Assembly: GCF_001620065.1 (NCBI RefSeq)
Contig: NZ_LQGV01000003.1
Coordinates: 1,293,621-1,357,620, forward strand
Direction of reading: 5' to 3'
From: Microbacterium sp. TNHR37B
GTDB taxonomy: Bacteria; Actinomycetota; Actinomycetes; Actinomycetales; Microbacteriaceae
DNA length: 64,000 nucleotides
A program made the position numbers and the translations under genes. The notes under the pieces are model-generated. The model had not been told where the DNA came from and did no database searches. It worked only from the letters and a program-made list of their open reading frames with translations. Positions 26,883-37,056 of this stretch are shown in pieces; the stretch's first letter is position 1, and each line of letters begins with the position of its first letter.

Positions 26883-27854
26883 TCACGCGGGCGCGGCGCG
26901 GGTGAGGGCGACGCGGAGGAAGCCGTCGGCGTCGTCGAGTGCGCGCGCCGTGGCGGCGGCGTCCATTCCCGTCAGCACCCGGAGGATCGCCCGCTTGACA
27001 CCGCCGCCGACCTCGCCGAGCGCGCGCTCCGCCTGGGCGTGATCGCAGCCCGTCACGAGCGCCACCGTGCGGATCGACCGCGCGCGCAGCTTGTCGTTGG
27101 TGGCGAGCAGGTCGACCATGACGCCGCGGTAGGTCTTTCCGAGCTTGACCATCGTGAGGGTGGTCAGCATGTTGGCGACCAGCTTCTGCGCCGTCCCGGC
27201 CTTCAGCCGCGTGGAGCCGGCGACGAACTCGGGTCCGACGACCGTCTCGATCGCGATGTCGGCCACCGTGGCGATCACCGAGTCGGCGTTGGCGGCCACG
27301 GCGATCGTGAGCGCGCCACGCGAGCGGGCGTGGGCGAGGGCGCCGCGGACGTACGGGGTGCGACCCGAGGCCGAGATGCCCACGACGGCATCCCGCTCGT
27401 CCAGTCGGAGGCGATCGAAGTCGGGGAGCGCGCCGTCGGGATCGTCCTCCGCGCCCTCGACGGCGGTATGGATGGCCGTCTCTCCGCCCGCGATGAGGCC
27501 GACGACCAGTTCGGGAGGGGTGCCGAAGGTGGGAGGGCACTCGCTCGCATCGAGAATGCCCACTCGGCCCGCGGTGCCCGCGCCGAGATAGATGAGGCGC
27601 CCCCCTCGACGCAGGCGCGCGACGATACCGTCCACGGCCGCGGCGATGTCGTCGCCGCACGCCGCGACGGCATCGGCCACCCGATGGTCTTCGGCGTTCA
27701 TGGCGGTGACGAGGGCGCGGGTGTCGAGCAGGTCGAGATCGGCGCGGTCGCGGTCGAACGACTCGGTGGTGAGGGTGTCGAGCTCGGCGATCAAGGCCCC
27801 CAGGCGCGCGGGCTCGGGCGGCAGCGTGTCGGGCGGAAGGGTGTCAGAGGGCAC
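26883..27854 (-). CDS. murQ: N-acetylmuramic acid 6-phosphate etherase
   Basis: 323-residue cytoplasmic SIS-domain lyase that cleaves the D-lactyl ether of MurNAc-6-phosphate to give GlcNAc-6-phosphate and lactate. Family motifs: GRLIYLGAGTAGRVGILDAS, SECPPTFG with E105, and AVEGAEDD with E136, corresponding in spacing to the two catalytic glutamates of E. coli MurQ. GISASGRTPYVRGAL is the SIS phosphosugar loop, and LKAGTAQKLVANMLTTLTM is conserved. GTG start at 27854. It overlaps the kinase gene by 11 nt and is co-transcribed with it, so MurNAc phosphorylation and ether cleavage are coupled. Confidence 0.95.
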   Translation of the reverse strand: MPSDTLPPDTLPPEPARLGALIAELDTLTTESFDRDRADLDLLDTRALVTAMNAEDHRVADAVAACGDDIAAAVDGIVARLRRGGRLIYLGAGTAGRVGILDASECPPTFGTPPELVVGLIAGGETAIHTAVEGAEDDPDGALPDFDRLRLDERDAVVGISASGRTPYVRGALAHARSRGALTIAVAANADSVIATVADIAIETVVGPEFVAGSTRLKAGTAQKLVANMLTTLTMVKLGKTYRGVMVDLLATNDKLRARSIRTVALVTGCDHAQAERALGEVGGGVKRAILRVLTGMDAAATARALDDADGFLRVALTRAAPA

Positions 27855-28752
27855 GGTGGAGGAGCCTTTCGTGGGGGAGGCCGTCGGCGGTCACCGCGAG
27901 CGCGGCGCCGTCGAGCGCCGTGGCGGCGGGTGGCTGCGGCCGTCGACCTGCCGCCTGCAGAGCGGTGTGCAGCCGGCGCGCGAACGATGCGTGCTGAGTG
28001 AGTCCGCCCAGGCAGGCGACCGGATCGCCGGCGTCCGAGGCGGAGCAGGCGGTGGCGACGAGCTCGTCGATGGCCCGCGCGACGATGGCGTCGGCGACCG
28101 GGTCGCCGTCGTCGGCGGCGTCGAGCACGACGCGGGCGAACGAGGCGACGGCCGCCACGGAGAGGGAGGTTTCCACCTCGCCCCCGGCCTCGCGTGCTCC
28201 GGTGTGCGTGCGCCAGCGGTCCGTCAGCCTCGTCGGTGACGAGTCTCCGCCGGTCGCCGCCGAGATCCCGGCGCGCCCGATCCAGTAGCCGCTGCCGCGG
28301 TCGCCGAGTTCAGGCCCGAGCCCGTCGGCCAGGCGGGACTCACCGTCGGGAGACAGCGACCAGGCGACCGCGCCCGTGCCGGCGACGAGGATCGTGCCCG
28401 CGGCGCCGCCGAGCGCGCCGAGGTGCGCCGTGACGACGTCCGATGTGACGCACGCGGGCATCCGCCACCGCGAGGAGAGGGTGCGGGCGAGGTCGGCGGC
28501 GGCGGCGGGAGCGGCCAGCGCCCCGGCCGCCCCGACGGCGACGGCGTCATAGTGGACGCTGTCGGAGCCCCCGGATTCGAGGCGGTCGAGACACTCCTGC
28601 AGCCGGCCCATCGCGTCTGCGGCGCCGCCGGGCGTCGCAAGGCCCGCGATCCCGGCCGTCGTTACCGGGGCGCTCGCCGTCCCTTCGCGCCAGGGCGCGA
28701 GTCGGGTCGTCGACTTGCCGATGTCGGCGACCAAGACGGTGCGGGCTGTCAT
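27844..28752 (-). CDS. BadF/BadG-family amino-sugar kinase (GlcNAc/MurNAc kinase-like)
   Basis: 302-residue ASKHA-fold kinase. The N-terminal VADIGKSTTRLA is the phosphate-1 loop (DxGxTxT variant), ILVAGTGAVAW the phosphate-2 region and GSGYWIGRAGI a glycine-rich motif of the BadF/GlcNAc kinase group. A cysteine-containing ACLGGLTQHASF is near the C-terminus. Next to murQ it probably phosphorylates MurNAc and/or GlcNAc at C6, feeding the etherase. GGAGGAAGA precedes the ATG at 28752. Divergent from the RpiR regulator. Confidence 0.85.
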   Translation of the reverse strand: MTARTVLVADIGKSTTRLAPWREGTASAPVTTAGIAGLATPGGAADAMGRLQECLDRLESGGSDSVHYDAVAVGAAGALAAPAAAADLARTLSSRWRMPACVTSDVVTAHLGALGGAAGTILVAGTGAVAWSLSPDGESRLADGLGPELGDRGSGYWIGRAGISAATGGDSSPTRLTDRWRTHTGAREAGGEVETSLSVAAVASFARVVLDAADDGDPVADAIVARAIDELVATACSASDAGDPVACLGGLTQHASFARRLHTALQAAGRRPQPPAATALDGAALAVTADGLPHERLLHRAL

Positions 28753-28807
28753 GCGGGCTCTTCCTCCGGAGATGCGTCACGGTCGGGGATGTCGGCGACC
28801 CGACATC

Positions 28808-28851
28808 GTGTAACAACTCTACACTTGGAGGCGCAAAAGCGTAACTGCTTT
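28808..28851. promoter_or_regulatory. Divergent regulatory region, murQ operon / rpiR
   Basis: Two inverted repeats lie between the divergent genes: GTGTA-N7-TACAC (28808-28824) and AAAGC-GTAACT-GCTTT (28836-28851). Either could be the RpiR operator. A CATACT (28882-28887) followed by GGGG just before the rpiR start may be its -10 box; the same CATACTGGGG occurs at 29823-29832. Confidence 0.5.
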
Positions 28852-28902
28852 CCATCGCGACGGGCAGGAACGCCGGCGCGACATACTGGGGCGGGAGGTC
28901 CG

Positions 28903-29769
28903 ATGAGCATCCAATCCACGATCGACGCGGCGGTGGGAACGCTGTCGCCGTCGCTCGCGCGCGTGGCGAACCTCGTGCGCACCGATCCCGCCGTCGTCGT
29001 CGACAACACGATCAACGAGCTCGCCGACCTGAGCGAGACCTCGGTGGCCTCCATCGTGCGATTTTGTCGCGCCATCGGCTTCACCGGCTATGCCCAGCTG
29101 CGGATGGCGCTGGCCTCCGAGATCGGCAAGGAGCGCGCCCAGTTCGGCGACGGCATGAGCTTCGGCTCCGACATCACCGACGCCGATGCGCTTCCCGACA
29201 TCGTCGCCAAGATCCGCTCCCGCGAGATGCTCGCGATCGACGAGACGCTCGCGAGCCTCGACGTGGACGCCCTCGAGCGGGCGGCGACCCTCCTCGACGG
29301 CGCGAGTCGCATCCTCCTCTACGGCGTCGGGGCGAGCCAGTTCATCGCCGCCGACCTGGGTCACAAGCTCCTGCGCATCGGCAGTCCTGCCTTCGTCCTC
29401 AGCGATCCTCACGAGGCGTGGGCGTGCGCGGCTCTTCCGCAACCGGGCACCGTCGCCGTCGCCTTCTCCCACCGCGGGGAGACGGCGGAGTCGAGCCGCT
29501 TCGTCCGCATCGCGCGGGAGGCGGGGGCGGCAACGATCGGCCTGACGAGCGTGCGCGAGTCGACCCTGGGGCGCGGAGTGGATGCGGTGCTGACCACTCA
29601 GGCGCGCGAGACCGACTTCCGGGTGGGGGCAATGGTCAGCCGTATCGCGCAGCTCGCGGTCGTCGACTGTCTGTTCATGGCGGTGGCGCAGCGGCAGTAC
29701 GCTCACACGATCGAGGCCCTTCGGGTCACGCGCGCGGCGATCGCCGACCCCGAGCACGGTCGCTCATGA
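28903..29769 (+). CDS. RpiR/MurR-family transcriptional regulator with SIS domain
   Basis: 288 residues: an N-terminal HTH_6 domain (about 1-77, with LADLSETSVASIVRFCRAIG as the recognition region) and a C-terminal SIS phosphosugar-binding domain (about 115-260, with RILLYGVGASQFIAADLGHKL and VAFSHRGETAES). It is therefore expected to sense a phosphosugar such as MurNAc-6-P or GlcNAc-6-P. ATG at 28903, with GGGAGG at good spacing. It is divergent from kinase-murQ and followed by the GNAT/PIG-L/ABC operon, both likely targets. Confidence 0.92.
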   Translation: MSIQSTIDAAVGTLSPSLARVANLVRTDPAVVVDNTINELADLSETSVASIVRFCRAIGFTGYAQLRMALASEIGKERAQFGDGMSFGSDITDADALPDIVAKIRSREMLAIDETLASLDVDALERAATLLDGASRILLYGVGASQFIAADLGHKLLRIGSPAFVLSDPHEAWACAALPQPGTVAVAFSHRGETAESSRFVRIAREAGAATIGLTSVRESTLGRGVDAVLTTQARETDFRVGAMVSRIAQLAVVDCLFMAVAQRQYAHTIEALRVTRAAIADPEHGRS

Positions 29770-29866
29770 TTTCGTTTCTGTAAAACATCTCCGCCAACCT
29801 CGCACTCTCTGAACATTCTTGTCATACTGGGGTGACGTTCGCTTCCCCATCAGAGAGGAACACCCC

Positions 29867-30832
29867 GTGAGTTCAGGAGAGATGACGCTCCGGCGCTTCG
29901 CCCACGGCGACCTCCGGCCCCTGGCCGCCGCCTGGACCGAGGCCGCGCCGGCAGATGCCATCACCCCGACGCGGTTGCGCGATCTCGTGCTGCTGGACCG
30001 CAACTTCGACGCCGAGGGCCTCTTCCTCGCCGAGCGCGACGGGCGGATCGTCGGAGCCTCGTACGCCGTGCGACGACTCGTCGCCCACGCGGGGGACGAC
30101 CTCGAGCCCGACACCGGATGGATCCCGTTCTTCTTCGTGGTCCCCGGCGAGCGCCGGCGCGGCACGGGTCGTGCGCTCGTCACGGCGGCCCTCGACTGGT
30201 TGCGCGGACAGGGACGGCGGCACGTCGTCTTCTCCAGCTACACCCCGAACTATGTGCTGCCCGGCCTCGACGCCGACCGCTACCCCGAGGCCCATGCGCT
30301 GCTGGCCTCGCTCGGCTTCGTCACGATCGAGCACCCCAGCGCCATGGACCGCTCCCTCATCGGCTACCGCATCCCCGACGAGGTGGCCGAGCGCATCGCC
30401 GCCTTGCGGGCCGAGGGGTGGTACTTGGGCCACCCCGACTCGGACGACCTGGTCGCCCTCATCGATCTCGCCGGAACGCAGTTCAACTCCGACTGGGCCC
30501 GCGCCATCCGCGAGGGCGTGGTCTCGGGGTCGCTGCCGCTGGAGCGCATCATCATCGCCAAGAATCCGGCCGGGCAGATGATCGGATGGGCCCAGCACGG
30601 CACCTACGAACAGGTGATCGACCGGTTCGGGCCGTTCGGGGTCCTCCCGACCAGTCGCGGGACCGGGCTCGGCAAGGTCATCCTCCACCTCACGCTGCAG
30701 AACATGGCCGCGCTGGGTGCCCACTCGGCATGGTTCCTCTGGGCCGACGAGGGGTCGGTCGCCTCTCGCCTGTATGCGACCACCGGGTTCGCCGCCACCC
30801 GGTCGTTCCACATCCTCCGCGCGGAACTCTGA
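29867..30832 (+). CDS. GNAT-family protein with two acetyltransferase-like halves
   Basis: 321 residues, twice the size of a single GNAT. The N-terminal half has a canonical acetyl-CoA loop (PGERRRGTGRALVTAALDWL). The C-terminal half has a second fold with PTSRGTGLGKVILHLTLQNM and the terminal RLYATTGFAATRSFHI, so both halves may be real GNAT domains. I chose the GTG at 29867 because GAGAGGAA lies 7 nt upstream; the inner ATG at 29882 is too close to its AGGAG. It is the first gene of an operon with a PIG-L protein and a sugar ABC importer, suggesting modification of an amino sugar. Confidence 0.82.
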   Translation: MSSGEMTLRRFAHGDLRPLAAAWTEAAPADAITPTRLRDLVLLDRNFDAEGLFLAERDGRIVGASYAVRRLVAHAGDDLEPDTGWIPFFFVVPGERRRGTGRALVTAALDWLRGQGRRHVVFSSYTPNYVLPGLDADRYPEAHALLASLGFVTIEHPSAMDRSLIGYRIPDEVAERIAALRAEGWYLGHPDSDDLVALIDLAGTQFNSDWARAIREGVVSGSLPLERIIIAKNPAGQMIGWAQHGTYEQVIDRFGPFGVLPTSRGTGLGKVILHLTLQNMAALGAHSAWFLWADEGSVASRLYATTGFAATRSFHILRAEL

Positions 30833-30846
30833 AGGAGAGCACCACG

Positions 30847-31539
30847 ATGACGAAAACAGTCCTCGCCGTCGGCGGCCACATCGGCGACACCGAGCTGATG
30901 GCCGGGCCGGTCCTGGCCAAGGTCGCCCTCGAGGGCGGACGCGCCATCATCGTCGACTGCACGTATGGCGAACGTGGTCATCCGCGACTGACTCCGAGCG
31001 AGTACCGCCCGCAGAAGATGCACGAGGCGCGGTACTTCGCTGACGCGATCGGCGCCGAGCTCCACGTGCTCGACTACTCCGACGGCTTCCTCCCCGACAG
31101 CGAAGAGGTCGCCGAGCAGATCTCTGCCATCATCCGCGAGACGACCCCCGATGTGCTCATCACGCACTGGACGTCGTCGATGCACCGCGACCACGAGCGC
31201 GCCGCACAGGCGGCCCTGCGGGGCGCTTTCCTCGCCTCCATCCCGCGCGAGGAGATCGCCGCGCCGCGCCACACCGTGCCCACGATCCTCCACGCCGAGA
31301 ACTGGGAGGACATGGAGGGGTTCGAGGCCGACACGTACATCGAGATCCCCGACGAGGCGTTCCAGCGCTGGCTCACCGGGATCAGCGAACACGCCTTCGC
31401 CCGCGGCGAGACCTACGGCTTCCGCTTCATCGACTACTACTCGGCGCTCATGCAGGTCAAAGGCTGCCTGGCGGGCACCGCTCGCGCGGTCGCCCTGCGA
31501 TCGGCCGGCACCGAGAAGTTCGTCCTCGCCGGCCCCTGA
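30847..31539 (+). CDS. PIG-L-family deacetylase with altered active-site motif
   Basis: 230 residues of the PIG-L/LmbE fold, normally zinc-dependent de-N-acetylases of GlcNAc-type sugars. The usual AHPDD loop reads GGHIGDTE here: zinc ligands H11 and D14 are kept, but the aspartate that acts as general base in MshB (D15) is Gly13. HRDH (113-116), with the third zinc ligand region, is conserved. GAAGGAGA precedes the ATG at 30847, 14 nt after the GNAT stop. Linked to an ABC importer and next to murQ, so an acetylated amino sugar or glycopeptide is the likely substrate; activity despite the substitution is uncertain. Confidence 0.85.
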   Translation: MTKTVLAVGGHIGDTELMAGPVLAKVALEGGRAIIVDCTYGERGHPRLTPSEYRPQKMHEARYFADAIGAELHVLDYSDGFLPDSEEVAEQISAIIRETTPDVLITHWTSSMHRDHERAAQAALRGAFLASIPREEIAAPRHTVPTILHAENWEDMEGFEADTYIEIPDEAFQRWLTGISEHAFARGETYGFRFIDYYSALMQVKGCLAGTARAVALRSAGTEKFVLAGP

Positions 31540-31540
31540 T

Positions 31541-31596
31541 CCCGCACCACTCACCCGCACCGCTCCACCCACCCGCACCGCCTCTTCACCCGCACC
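31541..31596. repeat. Short direct repeats CCCGCACC
   Basis: CCCGCACC occurs at 31541, 31554, 31572 and 31589, separated by CT/CA-rich spacers, in the gap between the PIG-L and SBP genes. No secondary structure is evident; possibly a pyrimidine-rich low-complexity spacer. Confidence 0.6.
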
Positions 31597-31628
31597 CGCT
31601 CTCACGTCAGCACCAAGAAAGGCACACC

Positions 31629-32948
31629 ATGAACAGCACCACCCGCATCGCGGCGATGGGCATCGGCATCGTCGCCGCGCTCGCTCTCGCCGGCTGCTCC
31701 GGAACGAGCGACCCCGGATCGTCCGACGACGGCGTGACCGTCACCTACCTCACCCACTGGGGTCCCGACCAGACCAAGCAGCTGGAAGCGGCCGCCACGG
31801 CCTTCAGCAAGGACCACGCCGACGTCTCCATCAAGATCCAGTCGGTGCCCTTCGACCAGCTGCTCTCGACGCTGGCCACGCAGGGGACCGGACCCGATGG
31901 GCCCACCATCACCAACATCTACACCGCCTGGCTCCCGCAGCTGGCCGCCGACGACGTCATCGCCCCGGCGCCGGACGCCATCGCCACCGAGGTCACCGAC
32001 AACTACGCGGCCGGCTTCGCCTCGGCCGCCTCCCACGACGGGGCCGTGTACGGCATCCCGAACGAGGTCGCCCTCTACCAGCTGAACTACAACACCGCGC
32101 TGTTCGAGAGCGCGGGGATCAGCGCCCCGCCCGCCGACTGGGCGTCGGTCACTTCCGCCGCCACCGCCCTCAAGGACGCCGGCGTGAAGAACCCGGTCGG
32201 GTTCATCACCGCGTGGGGCAACGGCGTCGTCCACCCGTTCCTCTCGCTCCTCGCCTCCAACGGCGGGTCGTTCCTCACCGAGGACGGCAGCGCCTCCGCG
32301 CTGACCTCGCCCGAGGCGCTGGAAGTGGCCGAGTTCTACGAGTCGCTCGTGAAGGGCGGCCTGACCGACGTGTCGCTCTCGACCGCCGACGCCAACACCA
32401 CCGGTCCCTACCTCGACAGCTTCTCGCAGGGCCAGACCGGCATGATCGTGATGGCCAACTGGTGGAAGTCCACGCTGGAATCGGCGATGGGCGATTCGTT
32501 CTCCGATGTCGCGAGCGCCCCGATCCCCGTCGGGCCTTCGGGCGACACGTCGTCGTCGATCTCGTACACGTGGGCGAACGTCGTCAGCAGCCAGGCCGAC
32601 GAGGCTACGCAGAAGGCGGCCTGGGACTTCCTGACCTACCTGAACGGACCCGACTCCGGGGCCGACGGTTCATCGGCGATGGGAGACATCCTGATGGGGA
32701 TGGGCATCCTCCCCAGCCGTACGAGCGACCTCGACGCCCACAAGGCGGCGCTGGACACGCCGTTCCTGGCCTCCTACGTCGCCGCCCAGGCCACGGCCAC
32801 ACCCTTCCCGACCGTCGACGGCGTCGCCGAGGCGACCACCGCCCTCCAGACCGAGCTCGAGGCGCTGCTGAACGGTCAGAAGGACGCCGCGACCGCGATG
32901 AAGGACGCCGACGCCGCCGTCAACGCGGCGCTGACCGCCGCTCGCTGA
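31629..32948 (+). CDS. ABC sugar transporter substrate-binding lipoprotein
   Basis: 439 residues, family 1 extracellular solute-binding protein. The signal peptide ends in the lipobox LALAGC, giving a lipid-anchored mature N-terminus. Typical elements are VTYLTHWGPDQTKQLEAAA (first lobe) and GQTGMIVMANWWKSTLES (cleft). AAGAAAGG precedes the ATG. It belongs to the operon GNAT, PIG-L, SBP and two permeases, beside murQ/kinase/RpiR, so amino sugars, chitooligosaccharides or muropeptides are likely ligands. A strong hairpin after the gene probably keeps SBP mRNA in excess over permease mRNA. Confidence 0.93.
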   Translation: MNSTTRIAAMGIGIVAALALAGCSGTSDPGSSDDGVTVTYLTHWGPDQTKQLEAAATAFSKDHADVSIKIQSVPFDQLLSTLATQGTGPDGPTITNIYTAWLPQLAADDVIAPAPDAIATEVTDNYAAGFASAASHDGAVYGIPNEVALYQLNYNTALFESAGISAPPADWASVTSAATALKDAGVKNPVGFITAWGNGVVHPFLSLLASNGGSFLTEDGSASALTSPEALEVAEFYESLVKGGLTDVSLSTADANTTGPYLDSFSQGQTGMIVMANWWKSTLESAMGDSFSDVASAPIPVGPSGDTSSSISYTWANVVSSQADEATQKAAWDFLTYLNGPDSGADGSSAMGDILMGMGILPSRTSDLDAHKAALDTPFLASYVAAQATATPFPTVDGVAEATTALQTELEALLNGQKDAATAMKDADAAVNAALTAAR

Positions 32949-32961
32949 TCCCGCCCGACCC

Positions 32962-32997
32962 GGGAGGGGCGCATCGCCACGGGCTTGCGCCCCTCCC
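32962..32997 (+). other. Intercistronic hairpin after SBP gene
   Basis: Perfect 11-bp arms GGGAGGGGCGC (32962-32972) and GCGCCCCTCCC (32987-32997) with a 14-nt loop, in the gap between SBP and permease. The position matches the mRNA-stabilising or attenuating hairpins of binding-protein operons such as malE-malF. Confidence 0.7.
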
Positions 32998-33020
32998 GCC
33001 ATCTCCGAGGTACCTCACCC

Positions 33021-34004
33021 ATGGTCTCCGCCACCCTCCATCCCGGCCCGCAGGCTCCCGGCCCGCAGGGCGACCAGGCTCGACGCCCGCCGGGCACGCG
33101 GGCGCCGCGCCGCGGGCGTACCCTGACCCACCGCCGGAAGGTCGAGCACTTCTGGTCGGGGCTGTTCCTGAGCCCCACCCTGCTGATCATCGGCGTGTTC
33201 ACGGTCGTGCCGCTGCTGATCACCGTGGTGATCAGCTTCACCGACTGGTCCGTGTTCCGTCCGCTGGGCGACTGGGAGTACGTGGGGCTGCGCAACTACG
33301 AGTCGCTGCTGGCCAACACGACGCGCATGCAGGCGATCTGGAACACGATCGCGTACGTCGTGCTGTCGGTCGTCTTCACGGTGCCCCTCGCGGCACTCGT
33401 GGCGATGCTGCTGTACTTCCCGAAGCTGCGGGGCGCGGGGGTCGTGAGGGTCGCGCTGTTCGCGACCTACGTGATCCCCACCATCGCGGTGGTGATCGTG
33501 TGGGGAAACCTCTACGCCCCGGGCTACGGCCCGTTCTCGGCGGCCTTCACCGCGCTGGGTCTTCCCGCGCCGGGCTGGCTCAGTGATCCCAAGCTCGCGC
33601 TGGTCTCGGTCGTCGTCTTCAACGTCTGGCAGATGCTCGGCTACTACGTGATCCTCTTGACCGCCGGTCTCACCCAGATCCCGGAGGAGCTGTACGAGGC
33701 CGCGAAGATCGACGGCGCCGGCATCCTCCGGCAGACGTGGTCGGTCACGATCCCCTTGCTGCGGCCGACCCTCCTGTTCGTCGTGCTGATGACGATCGTC
33801 AACTCGATCCAGGTCTTCGATCCGATCTATCTCCTCACCCGCGGCGGCCCTGCCAACGCGACCAACGTGCTCTCGTACGAGATCCAGCGGGCCGCCTTCG
33901 AGTACAACAAGGCCGGTGACGCGGCGGCCCTGTCGGTCTCGCTGCTGATGATCGTCGTGCTCGTCGGCGCCGTCGTCGTCATCGTCACCCGGAGGAAGAA
34001 ATGA
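33021..34004 (+). CDS. ABC sugar transporter permease (MalF/UgpA type)
   Basis: 327 residues. A basic, Pro-rich cytoplasmic N-terminus of about 45 residues is followed by six membrane helices. The EAA loop that contacts the ATPase reads EELYEAAKIDGAGILRQTWSVTIP. ATG at 33021, about 10 nt after GAGG. It overlaps the next permease by ATGA (34001-34004). No ATPase gene is in the operon, so a shared MsiK-type ATPase encoded elsewhere is expected. Confidence 0.93.
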   Translation: MVSATLHPGPQAPGPQGDQARRPPGTRAPRRGRTLTHRRKVEHFWSGLFLSPTLLIIGVFTVVPLLITVVISFTDWSVFRPLGDWEYVGLRNYESLLANTTRMQAIWNTIAYVVLSVVFTVPLAALVAMLLYFPKLRGAGVVRVALFATYVIPTIAVVIVWGNLYAPGYGPFSAAFTALGLPAPGWLSDPKLALVSVVVFNVWQMLGYYVILLTAGLTQIPEELYEAAKIDGAGILRQTWSVTIPLLRPTLLFVVLMTIVNSIQVFDPIYLLTRGGPANATNVLSYEIQRAAFEYNKAGDAAALSVSLLMIVVLVGAVVVIVTRRKK

Positions 34005-34921
34005 CCGCCACCGAGACCCTCCTCCGCCCGCGTGACCGGCGGGGCTCGGCGCTCCGCCGCTCCGGCCCCGCGCTTCCGGCCCGGCGGCGCTCGCCGAAGG
34101 CCGTCGCCCAGCGGGTCGTGCTCTACGCCGTGCTCGTGGGCGTGGTGCTCGTGCCGCTGTTCCCGCTGTACTGGCTCGTGATCTCCTCGTTCAAGACCCC
34201 GCAGGAGTTCTCGCAGATCCCGCCGACCTGGTTCCCGTCCGACCCGACGCTCTCACAGATGGGCGTCGCCCTCACCGAGGCGCCGTTCGGGCAGTCGCTC
34301 CTCAACAGCATCATCATCGCGGGCGGGAGCACGCTGTCGGTGCTCGTGACGAGCGTCTTCGCCGGCTACGTGTTCGCGAAGCACTCCTTCCGCGGACGCG
34401 ATGCGCTGTTCTGGTCCATCATCGCGACGATGTTCCTGCCGCCGGTGGTCACCCTCGTGCCGTTGTACTCGATGGTCAGCTCGCTCGGCCTCGCCGACAC
34501 CCACCTCGGCGTGATGCTGCCGTGGTTGGCGAACGCGTTCGGTATCTTCCTGATGCGCCAGTTCATCATGGGGGTCCCCGACGAGCTCATCGAGGCGGCG
34601 CGCATGGACGGCGCGGGCGAGGTGCGCATCGTGGTGCAGTTCGTGGTGCCGCTGATCAAGCCGGCACTGGTGACCCTCGGCGTGTTCATGTTCGTCTACG
34701 CCTGGAACAACTTCCTCTGGCCGGTCTCGCTGCTGAAGTCGGAGGAGCTGTACCCCGTGGTGCTCACGGTCAACCGGCTCATGGCCTACACGATGAGCTT
34801 CGACTATCGCAACGTCGTGCTCGCCGGCACCCTGATCGCCTCGATCCCGACGCTTCTGGTGTTCCTCCTCACCCAGCGGGTGTTCGTGCAGGGCATCGCC
34901 TCCACCGGTGTGAAGGGCTGA
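34001..34921 (+). CDS. ABC sugar transporter permease (MalG/UgpE type)
   Basis: 306 residues with six membrane segments and the EAA loop DELIEAARMDGAGEVRIVVQF. It is the partner of the preceding permease and translationally coupled to it by the ATGA overlap. It is the last gene of the amino-sugar operon; palindrome A6 follows 17 nt after the stop and could terminate the transcript. Confidence 0.93.
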   Translation: MTATETLLRPRDRRGSALRRSGPALPARRRSPKAVAQRVVLYAVLVGVVLVPLFPLYWLVISSFKTPQEFSQIPPTWFPSDPTLSQMGVALTEAPFGQSLLNSIIIAGGSTLSVLVTSVFAGYVFAKHSFRGRDALFWSIIATMFLPPVVTLVPLYSMVSSLGLADTHLGVMLPWLANAFGIFLMRQFIMGVPDELIEAARMDGAGEVRIVVQFVVPLIKPALVTLGVFMFVYAWNNFLWPVSLLKSEELYPVVLTVNRLMAYTMSFDYRNVVLAGTLIASIPTLLVFLLTQRVFVQGIASTGVKG

Positions 34922-34937
34922 CCCCCGCTTCACCCTC

Positions 34938-34997
34938 CCGAGTGTCCACGACACGCCGCCGCCGGCCCTCCCGTCGCGGCGCGTCGTGGACACTCGG
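34938..34997. repeat. Family A 60-bp palindrome, copy A6
   Basis: Arms CCGAGTGTCCACGACACGCC and the complementary GGCGCGTCGTGGACACTCGG with one A-C mismatch, 60 bp in total. It lies between the ABC operon and the dnaK promoter. Confidence 0.9.
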
Positions 34998-35002
34998 CGT
35001 CG

Positions 35003-35060
35003 TGGGGTGGGGGGGACGGGACGGGGCGGGGGAGGGGAAAGGGACGGGGAGGGAGGCTGG
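35003..35060 (+). other. G-rich tract with G-quadruplex potential upstream of dnaK
   Basis: Eight or more runs of three to seven G in 58 bases directly after palindrome A6 and just upstream of the first HAIR-like site of dnaK. It could form a quadruplex on the coding strand; a role in termination or heat-shock control is speculative. Confidence 0.55.
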
Positions 35061-35063
35061 AAA

Positions 35064-37054
<1,991 letters not shown>

Positions 37055-37056
37055 CC

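Noticed and set aside
2807..34997. Family A palindromes as terminal inverted repeats of insertion sequences or MITEs
   Set aside because: The two arms are only about 20 bp apart, no transposase is in the window and no target-site duplication was evident. REP-like elements or structured terminators fit better, though mobility is not excluded.
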